In this document: positions 33,563 to 42,328 of the stretch, in pieces
Numbering within the stretch: position 1 is the stretch's first letter
Layout of the letters: each line of letters opens with the position of its first letter
NCBI GenBank assembly: GCA_017441065.1
Contig: JAFSAI010000004.1
Coordinates: 1-58,494, forward strand
Direction: 5' to 3'
Source: Bacilli bacterium
GTDB taxonomy: Bacteria > Bacillota_I > Bacilli_A > RF39 > UBA660
DNA: 58,494 nt
Translations under genes and position numbers: made by a program
The notes under the pieces: generated by a model
What the model saw: the letters and a program-made list of their open reading frames with translations, nothing else
What the model was told of the DNA's origin: nothing
Database searches by the model: none

Positions 33563-33936
33563 ATAATACCGATATCAATACTACTTGTATTAGAATCATA
33601 ATCTGCATAAATAGCAATAGCACCTGCTACTAAAAATAAAATATTAGCGATGAGTCTTTCAAATGCTACTTTAACTTCTTTTTTATTTCCATTTCTTTTT
33701 AAAAATTCTAAATTATCTATTGATACTAAAGTAAAATATAAATAAATGAAGAAAGCTACAACTAAAATAGTTGTAGTTATTTTTTGAGCATTTTTTAAAC
33801 TTACTTTATTGTTGTTTAATATTGAATTTCTTTCAAAATAATTAGCTACTAATGCAAAGGTTACTATGAAATAATAAATTAACCAAATAAAATCTTCTTC
33901 TTTTAGTAATTTTAATTGTCTACTTAACTTATCCAT
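33559..33936 (-). CDS. Small integral membrane protein, unknown
   Basis: 125 aa with three hydrophobic segments (WLIYYFIVTFALVANYF, TTTILVVAFFIYLYFTL, ANILFLVAGAIAIYAD). No motif recognised. It overlaps the end of the deacetylase gene by 4 bp in the opposite direction. Confidence 0.6.
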   Translation of the reverse strand: MDKLSRQLKLLKEEDFIWLIYYFIVTFALVANYFERNSILNNNKVSLKNAQKITTTILVVAFFIYLYFTLVSIDNLEFLKRNGNKKEVKVAFERLIANILFLVAGAIAIYADYDSNTSSIDIGII

Positions 33937-33972
33937 ATTAAATTTTATGTATTTTTTAAGAAAATTTCGTAT

Positions 33973-34019
33973 AAAAAAAGGAAATCGAGGTGTGAGTGAC
34001 GAATATTAATAGTGAAAGG
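33973..34019 (+). promoter_or_regulatory. Shared accessory-gene upstream block (KilA-N copy)
   Basis: AAAAAAAGGAAAT, 26 nt with a different centre (CGAGGTGTGAGTGACG), then TATTAATA and GTGAAAGG. The ends are kept and the centre is not, which marks the two ends as the functional parts. Confidence 0.7.
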
Positions 34020-34029
34020 AGAAAAAATA

Positions 34030-34872
34030 ATGAAAAATGAAATTGTTAAAACCGAATTAAATGTAAATGAAAATTTAATTGGTATTATGAGAATAGGAGG
34101 AGTTGAATATATATCGTTAACAGATTTAGCAAAGTTAAAAAATTCAGAATATCCTAATGAGGTGATAAAAAAATGGATGTCAAATAAAAATTCATTTGAT
34201 TTTTATTCTTTGTGGGAAGAATTATTTAATTCTAATTTTAATTCGGCGGAATCTCGCCGAATTAAAATAAATGAAGTTGGTTTGAATGCGTTTACAATGT
34301 CTCCAAGTCAGTGGAAAAGGAGGGTTAATGCTATTGGGATAATACCAAGTAGTGGTAGATATAGTAAAGGAACATATGCTCACCCAGATATTGCTTTAGA
34401 GTTTGCTTCGTGGATTGATACTAGTTTTAAACTTTATCTAATAAAAGAATTTGAACGTTTAAAATTAAATGAAGCTTATCAACAAAAAATAGAGTGGAAT
34501 GTTCGAAGAAGTTTGTCAAAAACAAATTATAAAATTCAAACTGAATCTATAAATAATAATATTATACCTAATTTAACCGAAGAACAAAAAAGATATGTTT
34601 ATGTTAGTGAAGCAGATGTTCTAAATGTTGCATTGTTTGGAATGACTGCTAAAGAATGGAAACAAAATAATCCGATGTTAGAAGGAAACATTCGGGATAA
34701 TACAGATATATTACATTTGATTATTCTAAGTAATTTGGAAGTTTTAAATTCAGAATTAATAGAAGATGGTTTAGAACAATCTAAGAGATTAGAAAAACTA
34801 AACAATGTTGCAAAAAGGCAATTAGAATTATTATTTAATGAAAATAATATAAAAACAAAAGAAATAAGTTAA
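34030..34872 (+). CDS. KilA-N domain protein with intragenic palindrome
   Basis: 280 aa from the ATG at 34030 (AAAGGAG upstream). The KilA-N fold is clear: YISLTDLAKLKN, VIKKWMSNKNSFDFYSLWEELFNSNFN, AFTMSPSQWKRRVNAIGIIPSSGRYSKGTYAHPDIALEFASWID, then FKLYLIKEFERLK. The C-terminal part (about 160-280) is helical (YVYVSEADVLNVALFGMTAKEW). KilA-N is a phage DNA-binding module. Between NFN and EVGLNAF the residues SAESRRIKIN are encoded by a 14-bp perfect inverted repeat with a 6-nt loop. No other phage genes surround it. It sits alone among housekeeping genes. Confidence 0.9.
   Translation: MKNEIVKTELNVNENLIGIMRIGGVEYISLTDLAKLKNSEYPNEVIKKWMSNKNSFDFYSLWEELFNSNFNSAESRRIKINEVGLNAFTMSPSQWKRRVNAIGIIPSSGRYSKGTYAHPDIALEFASWIDTSFKLYLIKEFERLKLNEAYQQKIEWNVRRSLSKTNYKIQTESINNNIIPNLTEEQKRYVYVSEADVLNVALFGMTAKEWKQNNPMLEGNIRDNTDILHLIILSNLEVLNSELIEDGLEQSKRLEKLNNVAKRQLELLFNENNIKTKEIS
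34235..34268. repeat. Intragenic palindrome in the KilA-N gene
   Basis: Perfect 14-bp arms (ATTTTAATTCGGCG and its complement) with the loop GAATCT. The GC-rich centre stands out from the surrounding DNA. Confidence 0.92.
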
Positions 34873-34873
34873 C

Positions 34874-35161
34874 TTATTTCTTTTGTTTTACTAAATAATC
34901 ATTTAATTTTCTAATTCTTACTTTAAAGCTTCCTACTAAAAATATAATTGAGGCAACAACTAATATTACGCCGGTTACGATATCCCATTTATTAGATGGA
35001 TTTATAAATAAGTAAATACTAAATAATATACCGATAATACCTATTAAAAATAACCTATCAAGTCTATTTTTTATACTTTTGCCGAATTCTGTGTTATAAA
35101 AATTATTTTTTAATTCTTTTTTTTCATCCTTATTTAAAGAATAATATTTTAGTCTATACAT
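34874..35161 (-). CDS. Small membrane protein with two helices, unknown
   Basis: 95 aa. A charged N-terminus (YYSLNKDEKKELKNNFYNTEFG) precedes two membrane helices (LFLIGIIGILFSIYLFI, IVTGVILVVASIIFLVG). It converges on the KilA-N gene across a perfect bidirectional hairpin (AAAGAAATAAGTT and complement). It is divergent from the yceD-rpmF operon. No family recognised. Confidence 0.6.
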   Translation of the reverse strand: MYRLKYYSLNKDEKKELKNNFYNTEFGKSIKNRLDRLFLIGIIGILFSIYLFINPSNKWDIVTGVILVVASIIFLVGSFKVRIRKLNDYLVKQKK

Positions 35162-35245
35162 ATAACCACCTAAATAAATATTATCATTTATTTAAATTGG
35201 TTGCAATTAAAATGATTTTTAAGATATAATTAGTTTGGTGGTTAT

Positions 35246-35725
35246 ATGTTATTAGAACTTGATGAACTTAGTAATAAAAGAAGTTTAGAATTTGCTTACG
35301 ATGTTTTAAAAGATAATGAAATAGATAAGAGAATATATGATTTAAAAAATGCTAGAACAAATGGAAGAATATATTTAAATAGTGTAGATGAAGTAGTATT
35401 AGAATGTAATTTTTGTGGTACTATGTTAATTGAAGATTCTATATCTTTAGAATTAGTGCCTTATGAGTTTAATATAGATATAGAAGAAAATCTAGAGACA
35501 ATTGAAGAAAATTACGAAGAATGCTATGAAAAAGGTAAAAATACACTTGATTTAAAGAAGATTTTATGGCAAAATATTGTATTGGAAGTTCCCATTAGTT
35601 ATTCGATGGTTAGTGATGCAGAACTTAAAGGCAATGGTTGGGAATTAATAAACGAAGATAGAAAAGTGGAAGAAATTGATCCACGTCTTAAAAAACTAGA
35701 AGATTTATTGAAAGGTGATGATTAG
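35246..35725 (+). CDS. yceD: YceD / DUF177 family protein
   Basis: 159 aa. It has the typical N-terminal half and the Cys motif LECNFCGTML, then LVPYEFNIDI and DLKKILWQNIVLEVPISYS, ending DPRLKKLEDLL. The second Cys pair of the family is not obvious. YceD is almost always next to rpmF and is involved in 23S rRNA accumulation. Here it precedes rpmF by 2 bp. Confidence 0.85.
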   Translation: MLLELDELSNKRSLEFAYDVLKDNEIDKRIYDLKNARTNGRIYLNSVDEVVLECNFCGTMLIEDSISLELVPYEFNIDIEENLETIEENYEECYEKGKNTLDLKKILWQNIVLEVPISYSMVSDAELKGNGWELINEDRKVEEIDPRLKKLEDLLKGDD

Positions 35726-35727
35726 TT

Positions 35728-35913
35728 ATGGCAGTTCCTTTTAGAAGAACAAGTAAAACAAAAAAAAGAATGAGAAGAACTCATCTTAAAAAAGAAGCTC
35801 CTACAGTTACAACTTGTACAAAATGTGGTGCAGCTTTAAGACCTCATAGAGCTTGTACAAAATGTGGAAACTATAAAAACGAAAACGTTTTAGAAGTATC
35901 TACTGAAGAATAA
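35728..35913 (+). CDS. rpmF: 50S ribosomal protein L32
   Basis: 61 aa: MAVPFRRTSKTKKRMRRTH, then a zinc ribbon CTKCGAALRPHRACTKCGNY with all four Cys. Translation is likely coupled to yceD. Confidence 0.96.
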   Translation: MAVPFRRTSKTKKRMRRTHLKKEAPTVTTCTKCGAALRPHRACTKCGNYKNENVLEVSTEE

Positions 35914-35921
35914 ATAAATTA

Positions 35922-35951
35922 GAGACTTTATAAAATTATAAAGTCTTTTTT
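35922..35951 (+). terminator. rpmF terminator
   Basis: GACTTTATAA and TTATAAAGTC arms followed by seven T. Confidence 0.8.
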
Positions 35952-35960
35952 TATTGATGT

Positions 35961-35989
35961 TTGACAAACCGAAAGATATATTTTATTCT
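35961..35989 (+). promoter_or_regulatory. Promoter of the large surface gene
   Basis: TTGACA (35961-35966), a 17-bp spacer and TATTCT (35984-35989). The same layout with TTGACAAA occurs before the genes at 38831 and 42329. Confidence 0.75.
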
Positions 35990-36018
35990 ATTATTATAAG
36001 ATAAAGGATATGATATAT

Positions 36019-38715
36019 ATGCGTTACAATAAATTTTCGAAATTTTTAGTAATTATACTTATAATAATTGAATGTGTAACTTTATATTTAATGGGAATGA
36101 GTTTATCTTCAAAAAAAACAATTAATTTATTAGAATTAAATAGTGAAGAAATATTAACTTCTGATGTTTTTGCAATAATGTTAGAACAAGAAGATGGTAC
36201 TTTTAAAGAATCAGAAGATGCAAAATGGCCAACAGAAGGTTATATATATAACCATGAATTGTCTGGATGTACAGATAAAAATGGCAATACTTTAAATGGT
36301 GTGTTAACTTATAATGATACGACAAAGGTGGCAACATTAGATGCGAAAACTACAGTTAGCTGTTTTTTATATTTTAATGTTATTAAAGAACCTCCATCTG
36401 ATTTTACTTTTTATTTAGGTGGTAGTAGTAATCCTGAATATTCTGTAACAGCAAATACAAAAGCATATTTATCATGGGAAGATGAAGATATAATTTCATA
36501 TTGTATTACAGATGTAAATAATAGTAATAGTTGTACTTGGAATGAAATAAGCGGTTTAACAAATACGGTTGATCATGTATTAAATAATACACAAGGGACT
36601 CAAACTTGGTATGTGTTTATAAAAAATAAATATAATTTAATTTCTAATCCTATGGTTGATTCAATAATATACGATTCTGTTGCTCCAGTAATAGGTAATT
36701 TTTATTTAGGAGGAAGCGATGAACCCGACTATACAACGGGTGTAAGTACATTAGCTTACTCAACATGGAATGCAACTGATGTATCAAAATATTGTATAAG
36801 TACGACAAATAGTAGTGAAAATTGTGGTTGGAAATCTACTACTGGTACAAGTTTGAATGAATCTTATAGTTTAAGTAGTACAGAAGGTACTCAAACTAGA
36901 TATTTATTTTTGATGGATAAAGCTGGTAATATATCATCATCAAAAAGCGATTCGATAATATATGATAAGACAGCACCAACAATAACAACATTTTATTTAG
37001 GAGGAAGTACTAATCCAACGTATGCAACAAGTACTAGTACAACATCTTATATTACTTGGAGTGCAACTGATGTGGCAAATTATTGCGTAAATACCACTAA
37101 TAATAGTGCAAGTTGTAGTTGGAAAAGCGCGAGTGGAACAAGTACAAATGCATCATATACATTGAGTAGTACAGAAGGTAGTCAAACACGATATGTATTC
37201 TTAAAGGATAAAGCAGGAAATATATCATCATCAAAAAGTGATTCAATAACACTTGATTCTACGTCTCCAAGTGTAACGACATTTTATTTAGGAGGAAGTA
37301 CTAATCCAACATATACAACAAGTACTAGTACAACATCTTATATTACTTGGAGCGCAACTGATGTGGCGAATTATTGCGTAAATACTTCAAATAGCAGTTC
37401 AAGTTGTAGTTGGAAAAGTGCAAGTGGAACAAATGCAAATGCATCATATACATTGAGTAGTACCCAAGGTAGTCAAACGCGATATGTATTTTTAAAAGAT
37501 AAAGCAGGAAATGTTTCTACATCTAAAAACGACGCGATAACATTAGATTCTATTTCTCCTGTAGTAACTAGTGCATCTGACACAACGAAAGGAACGATGA
37601 AAGCTAGTGTAACAGAAAATGGTAGTGGTATTAGTCAGGTTTGTGTTAATAGTACCTCTTCTTCTACTAGTGGGTGTACTTGGGAATCAATGAGTGCTGT
37701 TTCATTTACAACAACAAAAAAAGTAGCTTCTGCTGGAACGTATTATTTGCATGTTAAAGATAAAGCAGGTAATGTAGGTCATAGTGGTGCAGTAGCACTA
37801 ACCATAGTACCACCTAATTTATATTTAATATGTAAAGGCATGACTTTATCAGCATGTTTAAGTAATTCTGATAAAGTTGCTGAAATTCAAGAAATTGCCA
37901 ATATGAGTGATGGGTTATCTGGTGGTATGTATAGATATCAAGGAAAAACAGGAACGGTCGAAAATAATTATATGTGTTTTGGAACTACAAGTACATCAAC
38001 TTGTACAAGTAATCCAGGAAGATATATGTATCGTATAATTGGAGTTAATTCTAGTGGCCAAATAAGACTTATTAAGAAAACTAGCATAGGAGACTTAATG
38101 TGGCATACTGCTGCAGAAACTAGTGTAACATGGCCAAGTAGTAATTTAAAAAGTCTTATTAATGGCTCAACTTATCTTACTAATACAACTTATGTTCCTT
38201 CTGGATGGAGTAGTAAAATAGCAACTTATGCTTGGAAATATGGTAATATTGAACACGCTGATTATACTGGTTCATCAAGAACGCCTCAGGATGCGGTTAA
38301 TGGTAATAGTTATCATGCTGATAATTCATATGCTATAGAAAATGCATTTACTAGTACTTCATCATATAAAGTAAGTTTAATGTATGTAACTGATTATTTC
38401 TATTCTCATAGTGATACAGGACCGGGAACTGGAACATCAGCTAGTACATCGTGGCTTCATCTTCTTAATAATGAGGCATCTAATAGTCCTGCTGAATGGA
38501 CAATGTCTAGAAAAGGACATAATGGTACATATAATTTAGTATGGCAAATTACAGTAGATGATGTTTATCCGAATTTCAATGGTTTAGTATGGGGTGCTTG
38601 GTATGGTTATATGTGTGATAATGGTTGTGCTGTAAGGCCTACATTCTATCTAACAAATACGTTGCAAATAACTGGTGGTAATGGAACAATAACTAGTCCA
38701 TATATATTATCGTAG
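36019..38715 (+). CDS. Large surface paralog with Ig-like repeats
   Basis: 898 aa from the ATG at 36019 (AAAGGA 10 nt upstream). Membrane anchor, the shared N-terminal domain (VFAIMLEQEDG), then four Ig-like units of about 95 residues starting FTFYLGGSSNPEYS or like, each with an ITWSATDVANYCVNT strand and a paired Cys. Two of the units (about 36980-37230 and 37270-37520) are close to identical in DNA. A fifth shorter unit (about residues 515-600) precedes the C-terminal domain (GGMYRYQGKTG, MYRIIGVNSSG, MYVTDYFYSHSD). The region corresponding to the VR (SRKGHNGTYNLVWQITVDD and on) leads to AVRPTFYLTNTLQ. It does not match either template. Confidence 0.75.
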   Translation: MRYNKFSKFLVIILIIIECVTLYLMGMSLSSKKTINLLELNSEEILTSDVFAIMLEQEDGTFKESEDAKWPTEGYIYNHELSGCTDKNGNTLNGVLTYNDTTKVATLDAKTTVSCFLYFNVIKEPPSDFTFYLGGSSNPEYSVTANTKAYLSWEDEDIISYCITDVNNSNSCTWNEISGLTNTVDHVLNNTQGTQTWYVFIKNKYNLISNPMVDSIIYDSVAPVIGNFYLGGSDEPDYTTGVSTLAYSTWNATDVSKYCISTTNSSENCGWKSTTGTSLNESYSLSSTEGTQTRYLFLMDKAGNISSSKSDSIIYDKTAPTITTFYLGGSTNPTYATSTSTTSYITWSATDVANYCVNTTNNSASCSWKSASGTSTNASYTLSSTEGSQTRYVFLKDKAGNISSSKSDSITLDSTSPSVTTFYLGGSTNPTYTTSTSTTSYITWSATDVANYCVNTSNSSSSCSWKSASGTNANASYTLSSTQGSQTRYVFLKDKAGNVSTSKNDAITLDSISPVVTSASDTTKGTMKASVTENGSGISQVCVNSTSSSTSGCTWESMSAVSFTTTKKVASAGTYYLHVKDKAGNVGHSGAVALTIVPPNLYLICKGMTLSACLSNSDKVAEIQEIANMSDGLSGGMYRYQGKTGTVENNYMCFGTTSTSTCTSNPGRYMYRIIGVNSSGQIRLIKKTSIGDLMWHTAAETSVTWPSSNLKSLINGSTYLTNTTYVPSGWSSKIATYAWKYGNIEHADYTGSSRTPQDAVNGNSYHADNSYAIENAFTSTSSYKVSLMYVTDYFYSHSDTGPGTGTSASTSWLHLLNNEASNSPAEWTMSRKGHNGTYNLVWQITVDDVYPNFNGLVWGAWYGYMCDNGCAVRPTFYLTNTLQITGGNGTITSPYILS
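36980..37520 (+). repeat. Tandem repeat encoding two Ig-like units
   Basis: Two units of about 285 bp align with few differences, for instance both carry ACATTTTATTTAGGAGGAAG and TATTACTTGGAG. Recent duplication, or exchange between copies, is likely. Confidence 0.7.
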
Positions 38716-38717
38716 TA

Positions 38718-38746
38718 AAATGAAGTTAAATACTTCATTTTTTTAA
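38718..38746 (+). terminator. Terminator of the large surface gene
   Basis: AAATGAAGT and ACTTCATTT arms with a T-run. Confidence 0.8.
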
Positions 38747-38754
38747 GTGTTAAA

Positions 38755-38783
38755 TTGACAAAGTTAATTAATTATTTTATCAT
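38755..38783 (+). promoter_or_regulatory. Promoter of the 38831 surface operon
   Basis: TTGACA (38755-38760), a 17-bp spacer and TATCAT (38778-38783). Confidence 0.75.
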
Positions 38784-38830
38784 TAATATGATAATGGTTA
38801 TAAATAACGAAAATAGGGAAGGATAATTAC

Positions 38831-40654
38831 ATGAATAAAAAGGTAATTAAAATAATAATACCTGTTTTAATTATCGTGGAACTTTGTTTCACCTTTTTAA
38901 CATGTAAGAGTTATGCCAATAAAGAAGTAGATAAAGTATCAAAAGTTAATGAAATAAATCATAATATATTTAAAATGTATGTTGAAACTGATGAAGAGGG
39001 AGTTTATGAAGAATTTTTTGGTTCTACTGAATTTCCTGGTTTGGGTTATAAATTAAATATGGAAAAAACAAAATGTGTTAATAGTATGGCAGAAGAAGTT
39101 AAAGGTATTCTTGGTTATAGTAAAGGTGAACTTGTTTTAAGACATCATGAAAGTGTATTTTGTTATTTATATTTTGATTTAAAAGGCCCTGATATTGAAA
39201 TAAATGTTAGTACTAATGGTGTAGCTAATACCATACCATCAACACTAGGTTATGTAAAGGAAATAACGTGTGAAAATGGAACAACTCCAACATGGAATTA
39301 TACTTATAATAGACTAGAGTTTACACATGTAAAAAGTGATGAAACTATATGTAATTTAAAATATACAAAAGATACTAAAACATATAAAACTCTTATAAAT
39401 AAAGTTGAAGGTGACAGTGAAGTTGTTCATGAAACTTTTGATTATGGAGATTATAGTTCTACTACTACTATAGCACAGAGTGGATATACTAATACTTCGA
39501 TGTATTCTTCATCTAGTTGGACATCAAGTAGTGGTACTTCGACACCAAATGCATTTGTTTATAGTGGAACATCTTGGAGTAGTGTTCCTGCAAATTTAAC
39601 TTCAGATAAATATTATAATTTAAAAATGTATGTTACAACTCCAGGATATTATGAACTTTGTTACAACATTGAAAAAGGTCATTCATCAAATTCTTTGTAT
39701 GTGATGAGAAATGTTACTACATGGCGTATTAATGGTGATATGTATGTTTCTGCAGATCCTTATTCTACAGAAAGTGGTTGTGTGGAAGTAAGCTATTTGG
39801 GAACAAATAATTATATAAAAGTTGTCCAAAAAGCTTATAGTGATTCTTCATATGGAATTGCTAAAATGAATTTTTATTTAAAGAAAACTGATAAAGATAT
39901 TTCTTATGATGCCGGATATAGGTATGAAGGTGCTAATCCTAATAATCATGTTTGGTTTAATAATGAAATGTGGAGGATAATTGGAAGTATTCCGACTAAA
40001 ACTACAAGTGGTACTAAAAATTTAGTTAAGCTAGTAAAAAGTGATGCTTTAGGTGGTGGAATATATGGTGCTGCAAGTTATGCAAGTAGTAAGATAAAAA
40101 CATTACTTAATAGTTATTACTATGGTAAAAAAAATGCTACAAATAGTAATTATTGTAAATGGGGACTTAGCAATTATGATAGTGCAATATGCGATTATAC
40201 AGTCAAAGGAATTGGTACAAATGATGTATGGGGTAGTATGATTGAACAAGTCTATTGGAATGCTGGTAATGTAAATTTGACAATTGATACAGCAGATTGG
40301 GCTTTTAGAAACGAAATTAAGAATCAAACTACTATTGGATATGTTGGATTAATGAATGTTAGTGATTATGGTTATGCTACTAGTGCATCTCATGACACAA
40401 TAATGTTTTCTTATGATACTTTAGAACATACTTCTAATAATTGGTTATATGGTCAAGGTGGAGAATGGTTACTAAATCCAGCAGAAGATACTTCTATGAA
40501 ATATATAATTGGTATTCAAGCGATGGGAAATACTCATATGCAAAATAATGGTGCTTCAGCTATAATTAGACCAGTAGTATATTTAGATCCATCAGTATAT
40601 ATAGTTAGTGGTACAGGTACTTATACAAATCCTTACCATATAGCAATGAAGTAG
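38831..40654 (+). CDS. Surface paralog, second subfamily
   Basis: 607 aa with ribosome site AGGGAAGGA. Membrane anchor (about 7-25), the N-terminal domain in a diverged form (IFKMYVETDEEGVYEEF to SVFCYLYFDL), a second unit of about 70 residues, then a domain containing SGYTNTSMYSSSSW and LTSDKYYNLKMYVTTPGYYELCYN. That domain is shared with the next gene and looks like a beta-sandwich. The C-terminal part (YRYEGANPNNHVWFNNEMWRIIGSIP, IGYVGLMNVSDYGYATS) ends IIRPVVYLDPSVYIVSGTGT. It is related to the DGR targets but has no VR-like block. The next gene starts 5 bp downstream. Confidence 0.7.
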   Translation: MNKKVIKIIIPVLIIVELCFTFLTCKSYANKEVDKVSKVNEINHNIFKMYVETDEEGVYEEFFGSTEFPGLGYKLNMEKTKCVNSMAEEVKGILGYSKGELVLRHHESVFCYLYFDLKGPDIEINVSTNGVANTIPSTLGYVKEITCENGTTPTWNYTYNRLEFTHVKSDETICNLKYTKDTKTYKTLINKVEGDSEVVHETFDYGDYSSTTTIAQSGYTNTSMYSSSSWTSSSGTSTPNAFVYSGTSWSSVPANLTSDKYYNLKMYVTTPGYYELCYNIEKGHSSNSLYVMRNVTTWRINGDMYVSADPYSTESGCVEVSYLGTNNYIKVVQKAYSDSSYGIAKMNFYLKKTDKDISYDAGYRYEGANPNNHVWFNNEMWRIIGSIPTKTTSGTKNLVKLVKSDALGGGIYGAASYASSKIKTLLNSYYYGKKNATNSNYCKWGLSNYDSAICDYTVKGIGTNDVWGSMIEQVYWNAGNVNLTIDTADWAFRNEIKNQTTIGYVGLMNVSDYGYATSASHDTIMFSYDTLEHTSNNWLYGQGGEWLLNPAEDTSMKYIIGIQAMGNTHMQNNGASAIIRPVVYLDPSVYIVSGTGTYTNPYHIAMK

Positions 40655-40659
40655 GTGAT

Positions 40660-42156
40660 ATGATGAAAAAGAAACGTATATTTATAATTTTAATATTAAT
40701 AGCACTTACTTTAACTATTTTAACATCTTTATGTTTTGGAAAAAATAATAATAAAACTTTTATTAAAGATGGTGTGTTATTTGCTTTAACTTTAGATGGT
40801 TTAGCTATATCTGATTTTCCCGAACGTGGAGATTATAGTGTGGAAATTGACTGTGACAATGCAGTTGGAAAATGGCTTCCTAAGGAATGGAAATTTGTAT
40901 TAGAAAATATAACAGGAAAAGTATCTTGTAATTTAGATTTTCATTCAAATCCTAAGTCAATATCAGAAATTGTAGAAAGTTATCCTAAAGTTAAAATGTC
41001 CCAAAGTGGTTATTCAACCAATATGTTTTATAGTACCAGTTATACTTCTGCTAGTGGAACTAATATAACTAATGCTTTTTCGTTTAATAATAATGAATGG
41101 AGTAGTATTCCATCTAATTTAACTTCAGGTAGATATTATCATTTAAGAATGAATGTTGGTATTCCTGGTTATTATGAACTTTGTTATACTATGTCAAAAG
41201 GATATTCGGGAAATTACCTTTACTTATATAATGGTTCTACAAGAATGACTATTGAGGGTTTAACATTTTTAAAAGCATCACCCGATGAAGTTAAAATGGG
41301 ATGTGTAGATTTAGGATATGTTTCAAGTTATGTAAAAGTTACCCAAAGAGCATATAATAGTTCAACTGATGGTATAGCTAAATTAAGCTTTTATTTAAAA
41401 GGTAGTGGAGTTACTGATCAAGGTGATGCTGGTTATAGGTACGCTGGTACAAATCCGGGTAATTATGTTTGGTTTAATAATGAGCTATGGAGAATAATTG
41501 GAAGTATTCCAACAAAAGTAGATTCTTTGGGTACTACTAAAAATTTAGTTAAGATAATTAGAAATGATGCTATAGGAAGTATTGCCTATGATGCAAAATA
41601 CTCTGATGAAGCTACTGGAATATGGGGAAATAATACTTTATATACATTGCTTAATAGTTATTACTATGGAGCTAAAAATGCTACTAGTAGTAGTTATTGT
41701 TATGTTACAACACAAAGTACTAAATCAATATGTGATTATACTAGTATAGGTATATCTCCAACTGAATATTATGGAAAAATGGTTAAAAAAGTTTATTGGA
41801 ATACTGGAGCAAGTTCAGGTGTGAATTTTGCATCAGAAGCTTCTAATCAAACAATTAATGCTTATGTAGGTCTTATGACTTTTAGTGATTTATATTATTC
41901 TAGTGGAGGAGATACACACGAACAATGGTTAAATAAATATCCTTATGAATGGACAAGTACAGCATATGCATCTGATACAGTTAAAGTATATGGTACTTAT
42001 GAAGGTTCAACTAGATACTATAATCCATATAATTATAGACTTGCTATAAATATGCTTACTGGAATGGTAGCAAGACCTGTAGTATACTTAGATGAATCAG
42101 TATATATTGTAAGTGGAGACGGAACAGAAATTAATCCATATCAATTATCAATGTAA
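40660..42156 (+). CDS. Surface paralog, second subfamily, co-transcribed
   Basis: 498 aa, starting 5 bp after the previous gene with AGGTG before the start codon. Short anchor, a reduced N-terminal domain (FALTLDGLAISDFPERGDYS), the beta-sandwich-like domain (SGYSTNMFYSTSYTSASG, LTSGRYYHLRMNVGIPGYYELCY), then the C-terminal domain (YRYAGTNPGNYVWFNNELWRIIGSIP, AYVGLMTFSDLYYSSGG) and MVARPVVYLDESVYIVSGDGT. About half its length aligns to the gene before it, so the pair arose by duplication and may form a heteromer. Confidence 0.7.
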   Translation: MMKKKRIFIILILIALTLTILTSLCFGKNNNKTFIKDGVLFALTLDGLAISDFPERGDYSVEIDCDNAVGKWLPKEWKFVLENITGKVSCNLDFHSNPKSISEIVESYPKVKMSQSGYSTNMFYSTSYTSASGTNITNAFSFNNNEWSSIPSNLTSGRYYHLRMNVGIPGYYELCYTMSKGYSGNYLYLYNGSTRMTIEGLTFLKASPDEVKMGCVDLGYVSSYVKVTQRAYNSSTDGIAKLSFYLKGSGVTDQGDAGYRYAGTNPGNYVWFNNELWRIIGSIPTKVDSLGTTKNLVKIIRNDAIGSIAYDAKYSDEATGIWGNNTLYTLLNSYYYGAKNATSSSYCYVTTQSTKSICDYTSIGISPTEYYGKMVKKVYWNTGASSGVNFASEASNQTINAYVGLMTFSDLYYSSGGDTHEQWLNKYPYEWTSTAYASDTVKVYGTYEGSTRYYNPYNYRLAINMLTGMVARPVVYLDESVYIVSGDGTEINPYQLSM

Positions 42157-42167
42157 AATATTATACC

Positions 42168-42200
42168 AAAAGAAGCAAAAACTTTATTTTGCTTCTTTTT
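42168..42200 (+). terminator. Terminator of the two-gene surface operon
   Basis: AAAAGAAGCAAAA and TTTTGCTTCTTTT arms with T-rich flank. Confidence 0.85.
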
Positions 42201-42205
42201 TAAAA

Positions 42206-42234
42206 TTGACAAACATTAATTATTATTTTATTAT
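42206..42234 (+). promoter_or_regulatory. Promoter of the 42329 surface gene
   Basis: TTGACA (42206-42211), a 17-bp spacer and TATTAT (42229-42234). About 95 nt of leader follow. Confidence 0.75.
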
Positions 42235-42328
42235 TATATTGATACTAGATGTTATAAATACCGATAAAGATATTTGAATAACTTATCTAATATTTAAACA
42301 TAATAGTATCAAGAAGGGTTAAGTTAAT

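Noticed and set aside
33976-34030. A start at GTG 34012 for the KilA-N gene
   Set aside because: That GTG is part of the GTGAAAGG block that serves as ribosome site for the ATG at 34030 in this and the sister genes.
19471-34872. A prophage spanning the YhcG, ORF6N and KilA-N genes
   Set aside because: No capsid, terminase, tail, integrase or lysis genes occur. The three lie singly among housekeeping genes such as miaA, rpsT and rpmF.
36980-37520. Tandem DNA repeat considered as a mobile or VNTR element
   Set aside because: It encodes two complete Ig-like domains in frame and is part of a longer modular protein.
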